From contig DFEY01000001.1 of NCBI GenBank assembly GCA_002369135.1, forward strand, positions 242,714 to 306,713: a stretch of DNA of 64,000 bases, given 5' to 3'. The notes beneath the pieces were generated by a model. That model saw nothing but the letters and a program-made list of their open reading frames with translations, did not search any database and had not been told where the DNA came from. Positions 1 to 7,738 of the stretch are shown here, piece after piece (the stretch's first letter is position 1; each line of letters begins with the position of its first letter). The stretch is from Lachnospira sp. UBA3790. Lineage in GTDB: Bacteria; Bacillota; Clostridia; Lachnospirales; Lachnospiraceae. The translations under genes were made by a program, and so were the position numbers.

Positions 1-207
1 TTGCTTATTGTGTTTGAGCCTAATGACATAATGTTTGGTGAGTGTAATACTATAGAGATGATAGACATGATTAATACCATAATAAAAGAACAGATTAAAA
101 AAGATGTTCAAGTTGAGATGACTCAAAAGAAATCAAATGGTAATGAAAACTATTTTCAGATTATTTCATCTAAAATAGATCTAGAAATCGAGGAGGAAGA
201 TTTTTAA
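1..207 (+). CDS. dnaX: DNA polymerase III subunit gamma/tau, C-terminal fragment
   Basis: This is the last 68 codons of a gene that starts before the window. The visible tail is a mixed alpha/beta segment with an acidic end (EIEEEDF), which fits the C-terminus of a DnaX clamp-loader subunit but is too short to identify by motif. The call rests mainly on order, because dnaX-ybaB-recR is a conserved operon in Firmicutes. Its stop codon overlaps the ATG of the next gene (TAATG), which points to translational coupling. TTG at position 1 is simply the first in-frame codon, not a claimed start. Confidence 0.75.
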   Translation: MLIVFEPNDIMFGECNTIEMIDMINTIIKEQIKKDVQVEMTQKKSNGNENYFQIISSKIDLEIEEEDF

Positions 208-545
208 TGGCTAAGAAAGGCGGATTCCCAGGCGGTATGCCAGCTAACATGGGAAATTTAATGAAACAAGCTCAGAAGATGCAGCAGCAGATGGCTGAGG
301 CTCAGGAAGAACTAGAGGCTAGTGAATTCACAGCATCAGCAGGCGGCGGCGTTGTTGAAGTAACGGTGGGCGGAAACAAAGAAATTAAAAATATTAAGAT
401 AGATCCAGATGTAGTTGACCCAGAAGATGTTGAGACATTGGAGGATTTGGTGACTGCAGCTGTGAACGAAGCTATCAGAAAGATGGAAGAGCAGACCCAG
501 GAAGAAATGTCAAAGATTACTGGCGGAATGGGTGGCTTATTCTAA
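207..545 (+). CDS. ybaB: YbaB/EbfC family nucleoid-associated protein
   Basis: This small DNA-binding protein of 112 residues belongs to the YbaB/EbfC family, which forms dimers that bind and bridge nucleoid DNA. It shows the family pattern: a Gly/Met-rich N-terminus, a long charged helix (residues about 15-40, MKQAQKMQQQMAEAQEEL), the beta segment with GGGVVEVTVGGN, and a Gly/Met-rich tail (GGMGGLF). Length is normal for the family. AGGAGG at 191-196 precedes an ATG that overlaps the dnaX stop by one base. recR follows 9 bases downstream, so the three genes form one operon linked to DNA replication and repair. Confidence 0.95.
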   Translation: MAKKGGFPGGMPANMGNLMKQAQKMQQQMAEAQEELEASEFTASAGGGVVEVTVGGNKEIKNIKIDPDVVDPEDVETLEDLVTAAVNEAIRKMEEQTQEEMSKITGGMGGLF

Positions 546-554
546 GGAGCGAAA

Positions 555-1151
555 GTGGATTACTATAGTGGTTATATTACAAAGTTAATAGATGAATTAT
601 CAAGCCTTCCTGGAGTTGGTTCTAAAACTGCGGGTAGACTTGCTTTTCATATATTGGATATGCCTACGGATGAAGTGGAAGGTTTGGCGAATGCTTTGGT
701 TGAGGCAAAGAAGAACGTGAAGTTTTGTAAATGCTGCCAGACTTTGACGGACCAAGAGATTTGTCCTATTTGTAGCAGTGATGAACGTGACCAAAAAACT
801 ATCATGGTTGTTGAGACTACAAAGGATATGGCCGCTTACGAGAGCGTGGGTGAGTACAAAGGCGTTTATCATGTTTTACATGGAGCTATCAACCCGATGG
901 CCGGCATCACTCAAAACGATATCCGCCTCAAAGAATTATTCGAGCGCTTGAAAGACGATGTGGACGAAGTTATTATCGCTACAAACTCAAGCGTGGAAGG
1001 TGAAGCTACAGCTATGTATATAAGCAAAGTGGTTAAACCTCTTGGAATTAAGGTCACAAGAATTGCCAGTGGTGTTCCAGTAGGTGGAGATTTAGAGTGT
1101 ATTGACAATGTAACATTACTTCGTGCTTTGCAAGGACGTGTAACTATATAA
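555..1151 (+). CDS. recR: Recombination protein RecR
   Basis: RecR acts with RecO and RecF to load RecA at gaps in DNA. The 198-residue protein has the helix-hairpin-helix motif near the N-terminus (LPGVGSKTAGRLAFHIL, about residues 18-34), a C4 zinc finger (C58, C61, C70, C73) and a Toprim domain beginning at TIMVVE, about residue 82. Length matches the family. The start is GTG at 555, chosen because AAGGAG lies at 544-549 at proper spacing and it gives the usual family N-terminus. It closes the dnaX-ybaB-recR operon. Confidence 0.97.
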   Translation: MDYYSGYITKLIDELSSLPGVGSKTAGRLAFHILDMPTDEVEGLANALVEAKKNVKFCKCCQTLTDQEICPICSSDERDQKTIMVVETTKDMAAYESVGEYKGVYHVLHGAINPMAGITQNDIRLKELFERLKDDVDEVIIATNSSVEGEATAMYISKVVKPLGIKVTRIASGVPVGGDLECIDNVTLLRALQGRVTI

Positions 1152-1169
1152 TCTTAAGAGGAATTGAAA

Positions 1170-4112
1170 ATGGGAAAAGTAGAACAAGACGGAAAAATTG
1201 AACAATTTAAAGCTGCTATGAACAACAGGGATTACGACACTGCAGTACAGATTGCAGACACTCTTGATATTAAACATATCAGAGACAACAATATGCTCAG
1301 TTTGATTGCGGATGCATATGAACTGTCAAACGATTATGAATTAGCAAAGCAAGTTCTTCTTTACGCGTATGAGAATACAAAAGCAGGAAGACACTTAGCT
1401 TACAGACTATGTCTTGTTTCGATTAAGAATGGGGAGATTGACGAAGCTGAAGAGTATTATGAGGACTTTGTCGAGATGGCGCCAAAGGATACAGGTCGCT
1501 ATGTACTTAAATACAAAATGGCAGAAGCCCTAAACAAACCAAAAGATGAGTTAATCAAAATTTTGGAAGACTATGTAAATATTGACATGGAAGAAAAGTG
1601 GGCTTACGAGCTCGCAAAACTATATAAAGAAACTGGAGATACAGCAAAGTGTGTTGAATTATGTGATGAGATGGGCCTTTGGTTTTCTGAGGGACGCTAT
1701 ATCAAAAAGGCTATGGAACTCAAGAAGTCTATTCAGCCTCTTAACATCACTCAGCAGCAGTTGTTGGACAAGGAAGATCCAGTGGAGGAGGAAGAAGTGG
1801 TTGAAAAGCCAAAGAGTGAACCTCATGTTTCAAAGAGTCCAATAGAATCCATTATGGAGAAGCAGCCTGAACGCACTCCATATGAAGAACCAGAACAACC
1901 AAAGAGCTTTGGTATCGACTTGAGCAAAGAAGAACCAAAGTCATTTAAGCCTGGCTTGGATAAACCTTTGGGCGAGTCGAGTTTCGAGAATGAGCGACAA
2001 AATGAATATAAACCTTCATTCGATATTACTGAAATCAAAGTGGCAGATGAGCCAAAGATTCAGCCAGAAAGTATTTTGACTGCTCAGCCTGTCGAAGAAG
2101 GTCCTCAACAAATGAGTTTCTTTAATGATGACTCGCCATCTAACAATAAATATGATGAGCCAAAGGAAACTCCAACTTTTGAAAAGCCTGATTTCCTTAA
2201 AGAAGAGAATATGCCAGATATGTCTGAAGCACCAGCAGAGGAACCTTTGCCGGGCGTTGATGATGTAGAGGATATGCTTAAGTCTCTTCAGGAGAGAGGA
2301 ATCTTAGGAGCAGACACTGTGAACAAAGCAGTGAATGCCATAAATAGTGATACTCATCAGATCGAGGAAGAACTAAAAGAAGAAGTTGACAGTATTATGA
2401 GCGAGCAGGAAGAAGAACCAGAGGTTGAAATTCCAGAAGAGCCTGTGACAAAGGCAGAGGATTTTGAAAAACCACAGAATAGATACACGAGAGAAGAGCC
2501 GGAAGAAATTGAACCAATAGTTCCAGATATGGCGAGCAATTTCTCTGAAGATGATGATGTGGCAGAGAAAATCATTCAAGGAAAAGATTTCACTCAGCCT
2601 GATATCCCTGAACTAGACGATGCAGAGGACAGCAAATTCCACACTGTTCAGGTTGGAAACAAGTGGGAGGCTGATGATGAAAGTGAAACTGAGAGTAACT
2701 TGGTAGAAGATTCTGACAGAGCACCAGTGGAAGCTGGAGTTTTAGATGATTTTGAACCAGAAAAAGAAATTAGTTTGGAAGATGGAGCTACAAAAGAAGT
2801 GGGTGATGTTTTGGCGAAGCCTACAGAGGTTATGCCTGATAGTGATGAACTAGAAAGAGAAAGCAAGAAACCTATCCAGGCAGCGAAAGTTTTGGATGAG
2901 GCAGTGAAGCCTACTAGCGAACAACCAAAGGATGTTCCAGTGTTTGATTTGTCTGGAGAGTACACTACTCAGGACAACAGCGAACTAGAAGCAGAAGCAC
3001 CTGTAGCTGAGCCTACACCTGAAGTAGAACAGAATCAGGCGCCAGTAGCCGATGACAAACTTGAGCCAACTCCAAAGATTGAAAAAGTTCTAAAAGAGAG
3101 CAATAAATCTTCAGCAAATATCGATATGATTTCTGGAGAGACTCCTGATAATAAACCTGAAGAACAGATGGGAGCGCCAAAGGAAGAACCTAAGACAGAG
3201 CTAAAAGAAGAACCTAAGGCTGAAGTAAAAGAAGAACCTGAAGAGAAGGCGGAAGATTTAGGAGCAACTAAGGTGGTTGATGTTCCTGTCAAAAAAGAAT
3301 TAAAACATAAGATGCGCAAGGAGAAGAAAAAAGAACTAAACACTCAGCGCGTTAAATTTGATGTAGAAGATAGTGATATGGCTGTATTCGGCAACTACTT
3401 AAATGTAGAAGGTCTAGAGGATGCAGTTAAAAAAGTTTGTAACGACCTTATTAAGAAGTTTACAGGACAAGAAGACACTAATGCTAATGTCATTGTTATG
3501 GGAGATGAGAAGACCGGAAAAACAACAATGGCTATCGAAATCATTAAGCTTATTAATAAGAAGAGTGAAAGAAGAAACAGAAAGATTGCCAAGATTAGCG
3601 CAAGCACTTTAAACAGAAAAGGATTTGCTAGCGTTCTAGGAAAAATTAAAGGATGCGATCTGATTATTGAGAATGGTCATGAAATACATCCAACTACTAT
3701 CCAGGAAATTGTGAAGGCTCTTTCTCCAAATACTACAGATTCAATTATTATCTTAGAAGCAGAGACTGAACCTATGGAAGAACTACTTTCATCAACAGTT
3801 GGTCTAGGACAGGCATTCACTCATATTGTTAGAATTAAGCAGTACAACATCCGCGAGTGGGTAGCGTATGGAAGTGAGTATGCAAAGACTCAAGGATATA
3901 AACTAGATGAGGTGGCAGAATTAGCATTATTTAAATCTATAGATGATGCATTCGGCGCCCACAAAGGAATTAGCAGACTAGATGTAGAAGAAATCATCGA
4001 CAAAGCTATTGCAAGAAGCGATAGATTTGGAAAGAAACTGTTTGGTTCGAAGAAAGATGACGAGGGACTCAAACTTTTAGATGAGTCAGATTTTAATATA
4101 AATTTAAAGTAG
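1170..4112 (+). CDS. Large TPR / acidic linker / P-loop ATPase protein of unknown function
   Basis: This 980-residue protein has three parts. Residues 1 to about 190 are helical repeats resembling TPRs. Residues about 200-730 are a low-complexity segment rich in Glu, Pro and Lys with repeated KEEPK-like words. The C-terminal part, about 735-980, is a nucleotide-binding domain with Walker A GDEKTGKTT at 778-786 and a Walker B-like strand CDLIIENGHE that has Glu-Asn instead of Asp-Glu. TPR plus a C-terminal AAA-type domain recalls EccA/CbxX-like proteins, but that link is inference and no function is assigned. ATG 1170 is preferred over TTG 1164 because AAGAGG at 1156-1161 sits 8 bases before the ATG. 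It follows recR by 18 bases and precedes transketolase by 12, so it is probably co-transcribed with both. Confidence 0.8.
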   Translation: MGKVEQDGKIEQFKAAMNNRDYDTAVQIADTLDIKHIRDNNMLSLIADAYELSNDYELAKQVLLYAYENTKAGRHLAYRLCLVSIKNGEIDEAEEYYEDFVEMAPKDTGRYVLKYKMAEALNKPKDELIKILEDYVNIDMEEKWAYELAKLYKETGDTAKCVELCDEMGLWFSEGRYIKKAMELKKSIQPLNITQQQLLDKEDPVEEEEVVEKPKSEPHVSKSPIESIMEKQPERTPYEEPEQPKSFGIDLSKEEPKSFKPGLDKPLGESSFENERQNEYKPSFDITEIKVADEPKIQPESILTAQPVEEGPQQMSFFNDDSPSNNKYDEPKETPTFEKPDFLKEENMPDMSEAPAEEPLPGVDDVEDMLKSLQERGILGADTVNKAVNAINSDTHQIEEELKEEVDSIMSEQEEEPEVEIPEEPVTKAEDFEKPQNRYTREEPEEIEPIVPDMASNFSEDDDVAEKIIQGKDFTQPDIPELDDAEDSKFHTVQVGNKWEADDESETESNLVEDSDRAPVEAGVLDDFEPEKEISLEDGATKEVGDVLAKPTEVMPDSDELERESKKPIQAAKVLDEAVKPTSEQPKDVPVFDLSGEYTTQDNSELEAEAPVAEPTPEVEQNQAPVADDKLEPTPKIEKVLKESNKSSANIDMISGETPDNKPEEQMGAPKEEPKTELKEEPKAEVKEEPEEKAEDLGATKVVDVPVKKELKHKMRKEKKKELNTQRVKFDVEDSDMAVFGNYLNVEGLEDAVKKVCNDLIKKFTGQEDTNANVIVMGDEKTGKTTMAIEIIKLINKKSERRNRKIAKISASTLNRKGFASVLGKIKGCDLIIENGHEIHPTTIQEIVKALSPNTTDSIIILEAETEPMEELLSSTVGLGQAFTHIVRIKQYNIREWVAYGSEYAKTQGYKLDEVAELALFKSIDDAFGAHKGISRLDVEEIIDKAIARSDRFGKKLFGSKKDDEGLKLLDESDFNINLK

Positions 4113-4124
4113 AGAGGAAAAGCG

Positions 4125-4946
4125 ATGGAAAGATTAGAACTTCAAAGCATTGCGAATGAAGTGAGAAAAAGCATTATTGTGGAAACTCACGCGGCCAAGT
4201 CAGGCCATCCGGGTGGTTCACTTTCTTGTGCAGATATGATTACATATTTGTATTTTGAGGAAATGAATGTAGATCCCAAAAATCCTGACAATCCAGATCG
4301 TGACAGATTTGTTTTGTCGAAGGGACACTCTGCACCAGCGTTGTATGCTGTTTTAGCGGAGCGTGGATTTATTCCAAAGGAAGATTTGGAATCACTTAGA
4401 AAACCTGATTCATATTTGCAGGGACACCCTGATATGAAACATACACCTGGTGTTGATATGTCAGCGGGTTCTTTGGGACAGGGAGTATCCACGGCAGTAG
4501 GAATGGCGCTTGCAGCCAAGCTGGATGGAAAGTCTTACAGAACCTATACTGTTTTAGGCGATGGAGAGATTGAGGAAGGTCAAGTTTGGGAAGCAGCTAT
4601 GTTTGCTGGACACAGAAAACTAGACAACTTGGTGTTCATTATTGATAACAATAACCTTCAAATCGATGGTACATTAGAGGATGTATGTTCACCATATCCT
4701 ATCGAGCAAAAGTTCGAAGCTTTTAATTTCAATGTAATTGATATCAATGGTCACGACTTTGGCGAGATAAGAGCAGCGCTAGACGAGGCAAGAGATGCCA
4801 AAGGAAAACCAACTGCTATCATAATGAGAACAGTTAAAGGAAAAGGTGTTTCATATATGGAAAACCAGGCTGGTTGGCATGGTAAGGCACCAAATGATGA
4901 GTTGTGCGAACAAGCCCTTATTGAATTAGAGGGAGGTGATGCATAA
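4125..4946 (+). CDS. Transketolase, N-terminal (TPP-binding) subunit
   Basis: This is the N-terminal half of a split transketolase, 273 residues, for the non-oxidative pentose phosphate pathway. It carries the thiamine pyrophosphate motif that starts GDGEIEEGQVWE and ends in NNN (about 145-175), and the conserved SGHPGGSLS and SKGHSAPALYA blocks. Its stop overlaps the ATG of the C-terminal half (TAATG), so the two chains are translationally coupled in the ratio a heterotetramer needs. Two-gene transketolases are common in Clostridia, so the split is not damage. Confidence 0.95.
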   Translation: MERLELQSIANEVRKSIIVETHAAKSGHPGGSLSCADMITYLYFEEMNVDPKNPDNPDRDRFVLSKGHSAPALYAVLAERGFIPKEDLESLRKPDSYLQGHPDMKHTPGVDMSAGSLGQGVSTAVGMALAAKLDGKSYRTYTVLGDGEIEEGQVWEAAMFAGHRKLDNLVFIIDNNNLQIDGTLEDVCSPYPIEQKFEAFNFNVIDINGHDFGEIRAALDEARDAKGKPTAIIMRTVKGKGVSYMENQAGWHGKAPNDELCEQALIELEGGDA

Positions 4947-5884
4947 TGGCAGAAGAAAAAAGAATTGCAACTAGAGAGGCATACGGTGATGCACTGATAG
5001 AGTTAGCAAAAGAACACGATGATCTTCTAGTTTTAGATGCAGATTTAGCGGGAGCAACCAAGACAGATAAGTTCCAAAAAGAATTTCCAGATAGACACAT
5101 AGACTGTGGTATTGCAGAGCAGAATATGATGGGTATAGCAGCAGGTTTATCTACTTGTGGAAAAGTACCGTTTGCAAGTTCATTTGCAATGTTTGCAGCA
5201 GGACGTGCATTCGAGCAGATTAGAAATACAATCGGATACCCACATCTTAATGTTAAGATTGGAGCTACACACGCAGGTATTTCAGTGGGAGAGGATGGAG
5301 CTACACACCAGTGTAATGAGGACATCGCTTTAATGAGAACAATCCCAGGTATGACAATCATCAATCCTGCTGATGCAGTAGAGGCTAAGCAAGCAGTAAA
5401 GGCAGCATATGAGATAGACGGGCCGGTTTATATGAGATTTGGTCGTCTAGCAGCACCAATTATAAATGATGAGTCATATAAGTTTGAGTTAGGCAAAGGT
5501 GTGAAGATGAGAGAGGGTAATGATGTAACAATCATTGCTACAGGACTTATGGTATCATCAGCGCTTGAAGCGGCAGATATGTTGCTTAGGGATGGAATCA
5601 GCGCCGAAATAATAAACATTCACACTATTAAACCAATCGATAAAGATATAATTATAGAGAGTGCTAAGAAGACAGGAAGAGTAGTGACAGTGGAAGAACA
5701 CTCAGTGATTGGTGGTTTGGGAGATGCAGTATCAGATGTGCTAGTATCGTATCACCCAACAGTTCAGACAAAGATTGGTATTAATGATGAGTTTGGACAC
5801 TCAGGACCAGCTCTTGAACTTCTAAGTGAGTTTAGGTTAGATGGAGAAGGTATTTGTGCAACTATTAAAGAAATATTTGCATAA
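4946..5884 (+). CDS. Transketolase, C-terminal subunit
   Basis: This is the second half of the split transketolase (312 residues), holding the pyrimidine-binding domain (FASSFAMFAAGRAFEQIRNT, about 75-95) and the C-terminal transketolase domain. GIAEQNMMGIAAGL is the typical catalytic-Glu segment. DXP synthase is excluded because the partner subunit is separate and the lengths are those of split transketolases. An intrinsic terminator follows directly at 5895-5932. Confidence 0.95.
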   Translation: MAEEKRIATREAYGDALIELAKEHDDLLVLDADLAGATKTDKFQKEFPDRHIDCGIAEQNMMGIAAGLSTCGKVPFASSFAMFAAGRAFEQIRNTIGYPHLNVKIGATHAGISVGEDGATHQCNEDIALMRTIPGMTIINPADAVEAKQAVKAAYEIDGPVYMRFGRLAAPIINDESYKFELGKGVKMREGNDVTIIATGLMVSSALEAADMLLRDGISAEIINIHTIKPIDKDIIIESAKKTGRVVTVEEHSVIGGLGDAVSDVLVSYHPTVQTKIGINDEFGHSGPALELLSEFRLDGEGICATIKEIFA

Positions 5885-5894
5885 TTAATTACAA

Positions 5895-5932
5895 TAAAAA
5901 AGAAGCGGTGGTTTTCCCACCGCTTCTTTTTC
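5895..5932. terminator. Bidirectional intrinsic terminator
   Basis: GCGGTGG and CCACCGC form a strong stem flanked by an A-run on the left and a T-run on the right. It can therefore stop both the transketolase operon (plus) and the converging sigma-like gene (minus). Confidence 0.9.
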
Positions 5933-5937
5933 TATGC

Positions 5938-6567
5938 TTAACTGTCGAAACTCCAGTCCAATGGATCTTCATCTGAAATATCTTCGTCCACTTCGTCAAT
6001 AGATGAATCTATATCATCCGTTAGATGACTATCTTCATTCACTGACAATACATCCAAAGATATCTTTAATAGATTATCAACCTCCTCTTCAGGGATATCC
6101 ATCTCTTTAGCTAATTCACTGGCTTCTGGTACTCTACCAAGTTTTTCAGTCAACCTTTTTGTCGTGTCATCCAAAAGATTAAGCTTGTCAGCCAAATGTT
6201 GGCTAATCTTATCCGAATCAGCTTGATCTTTGATGGCATTTTCAAATGCTTCTGTCACAGCTTCATCGACCAGTTCGTCAAATGCTTCAGGATCTCCGTC
6301 TCCATCATAATCGGAAACCACTTCCGTAAGTGCAACGTTTCCCTCCTGAATCAAATCACCAAAGGTTACGCCCTTATCGCGATAGTCCTGAGCCATTTCA
6401 GCAACATGTAGAAGCTCTGAATTAACTAAATCATCAACTACTGAAGAATCTCCGTCAGCTAATCGCATTATTAAATCTTCTTTTTCTTCATCAGAAAGTT
6501 GAGGAATATTTTCCACATCTTTCATATACATTTCTATAACAGCTAATTCTTTATTAGTCTCTGCCAT
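5938..6567 (-). CDS. Degenerate sigma-70-like protein lacking promoter-reading regions
   Basis: This acidic protein of 209 residues aligns along its length with primary sigma factors. Region 1.2 (MYMKDVENIPQLSDEEKEDL, about 13-32), region 2.1, and an intact region 2.2 core motif DLIQEGN (71-77), which contacts the RNA polymerase clamp, are all visible. A region-3-like segment follows (LTEKLGRVPEASELAKEMDI, 139-158, then NEDSHL). Where regions 2.3-2.4 should show aromatic melting residues and WWIRQAI, this protein has acidic residues instead (GDGDPEAFDELVDEAVTEAF, 89-108). Region 4 is missing and the tail is acidic. It could therefore bind core polymerase but probably cannot read a promoter. 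Whether it is an anti-sigma, a competitor or something else is unknown. RBS GAGGAA lies before ATG 6567; the gene is monocistronic, convergent with transketolase and divergent from 6693. Confidence 0.85.
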   Translation of the reverse strand: MAETNKELAVIEMYMKDVENIPQLSDEEKEDLIMRLADGDSSVVDDLVNSELLHVAEMAQDYRDKGVTFGDLIQEGNVALTEVVSDYDGDGDPEAFDELVDEAVTEAFENAIKDQADSDKISQHLADKLNLLDDTTKRLTEKLGRVPEASELAKEMDIPEEEVDNLLKISLDVLSVNEDSHLTDDIDSSIDEVDEDISDEDPLDWSFDS

Positions 6568-6627
6568 AATCCGTTCCTCTAAGTATTTTTACCGTTCTCA
6601 TCTGATAATATTATGATAAATAAAAGC

Positions 6628-6657
6628 CTTGAAAAAATCAAGATATATGGGTAACAT
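6628..6657. promoter_or_regulatory. Divergent promoters with overlapping -35 boxes
   Basis: On the plus strand TTGAAA (6629-6634), a 17-base gap and TAACAT (6652-6657) face the membrane-protein gene. On the minus strand TTGATT (6641-6636), 17 bases and TATCAT face the sigma-like gene. Both -35 boxes lie inside the inverted repeat CTTGA-AAAAA-TCAAG at 6628-6642. Confidence 0.5.
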
Positions 6658-6692
6658 TTTAAACAGAAAGAAAAATGAAAAAGGGCAATATA

Positions 6693-7613
6693 ATGAAAGA
6701 AAATTTTAAAGAGAATTTTAAAAAATTTAGAAAGACTAGAGCATATTCATTTGTGATTATTTTAGTTGCAATAGCAGCGTGCATTCTTATTGGAATGGGA
6801 ATTGCTGCCTACCAACATGCGAACAATCCTACAGATGAAGGTTCTAAATATCTTCGTGCATTTATAATGCAAGACTATAATACTATGTACAAAATGGTAG
6901 ACAAGGACACTACAAAAATCAGCAAGGAAAAGTACATAGAAAAAATGAGAAGTCTTCGTCAAACATATGATATAGATTCATATGATATAGGTAAGGTAGA
7001 AACTAAAGATGGTACACAGTTCATTACGATGACTTGCAAGAACGATCAGACCAAGTCAAAGAAAGATTTCACAGTATATTTTTCAAAGCATGGTTTCTTC
7101 AACCCAACTTATCAAGTAGACTTGAGCAAAGTGAACGAGGACGAGGAGATGATGGCTAATGAGTACCAGAATACACTTAGTGCGTCAGCTGACTCTGTCA
7201 TGAGCAGATACTACACAGCCATCAGAAATGAAGATAAAAAATGCAATGATGTGATAGCCCTTTTCAAAAACAAAAAAGCAGTAAAGAATTCTGTTAGAAA
7301 GACCGCGAAGAAAAATATAAAGGTTTTGACGAAGGGTTCAAAGAATGGAAAAATCAAAAAGTATGCTGTAAAGGATATTAAAATTAATTCTATTCGCAAA
7401 GCATTCAAATATAATGCGCAGAAAAAGAAGTTTACTACTATATATACATATGATTACAACTACAAATCCGCTACCAATATATCTGTTTCAAACAGTTATA
7501 TCTTTAAAAAGAAAGGCAAGAGAAAAGTTATTATGACTTTGACATATGACTTTGACGGGGACAATGTTTCTTTAGTTGGATTTAAGCTGGTTGATAAGGC
7601 AAAGAAGAAGTAG
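6693..7613 (+). CDS. Membrane-anchored extracytoplasmic protein of unknown function
   Basis: The protein has a short basic N-terminus, one membrane segment (about residues 18-42, FVIILVAIAACILIGMGIAA) and an outer domain of about 260 residues rich in Lys, Tyr and beta strands. The first outer part (NPTDEGSKYLRAFIMQDYNTMYKMV) looks like an NTF2-like fold of the type found before penicillin-binding domains, but no catalytic domain follows. ATG 6693 is preferred because AAGGG at 6681-6685 precedes it by 7 bases; an in-frame ATG at 6675 would add six residues. The function is not recognised. It is expressed alone, ending before the murA promoter. Confidence 0.75.
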   Translation: MKENFKENFKKFRKTRAYSFVIILVAIAACILIGMGIAAYQHANNPTDEGSKYLRAFIMQDYNTMYKMVDKDTTKISKEKYIEKMRSLRQTYDIDSYDIGKVETKDGTQFITMTCKNDQTKSKKDFTVYFSKHGFFNPTYQVDLSKVNEDEEMMANEYQNTLSASADSVMSRYYTAIRNEDKKCNDVIALFKNKKAVKNSVRKTAKKNIKVLTKGSKNGKIKKYAVKDIKINSIRKAFKYNAQKKKFTTIYTYDYNYKSATNISVSNSYIFKKKGKRKVIMTLTYDFDGDNVSLVGFKLVDKAKKK

Positions 7614-7653
7614 TTTACATAAAAAATGATTTAGTGTACCTAAAAAGAAGATA

Positions 7654-7682
7654 TTGAGTATTTATGGGGCTAATGTTATAAT
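7654..7682 (+). promoter_or_regulatory. Promoter for murA
   Basis: TTGAGT at 7654-7659, a 17-base spacer and a perfect TATAAT at 7677-7682 lie 57 bases before the murA start. Confidence 0.75.
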
Positions 7683-7738
7683 ATTTCTAACTATGGATAA
7701 ATATATCCATTGCATTTTTGCGCATTTAGGAGAGAAAC

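Noticed and set aside
4918..5364. A 148-codon minus-strand frame opposite the transketolase C-terminal gene
   Set aside because: It is the mirror of a well-supported gene, has no RBS and no recognisable family.
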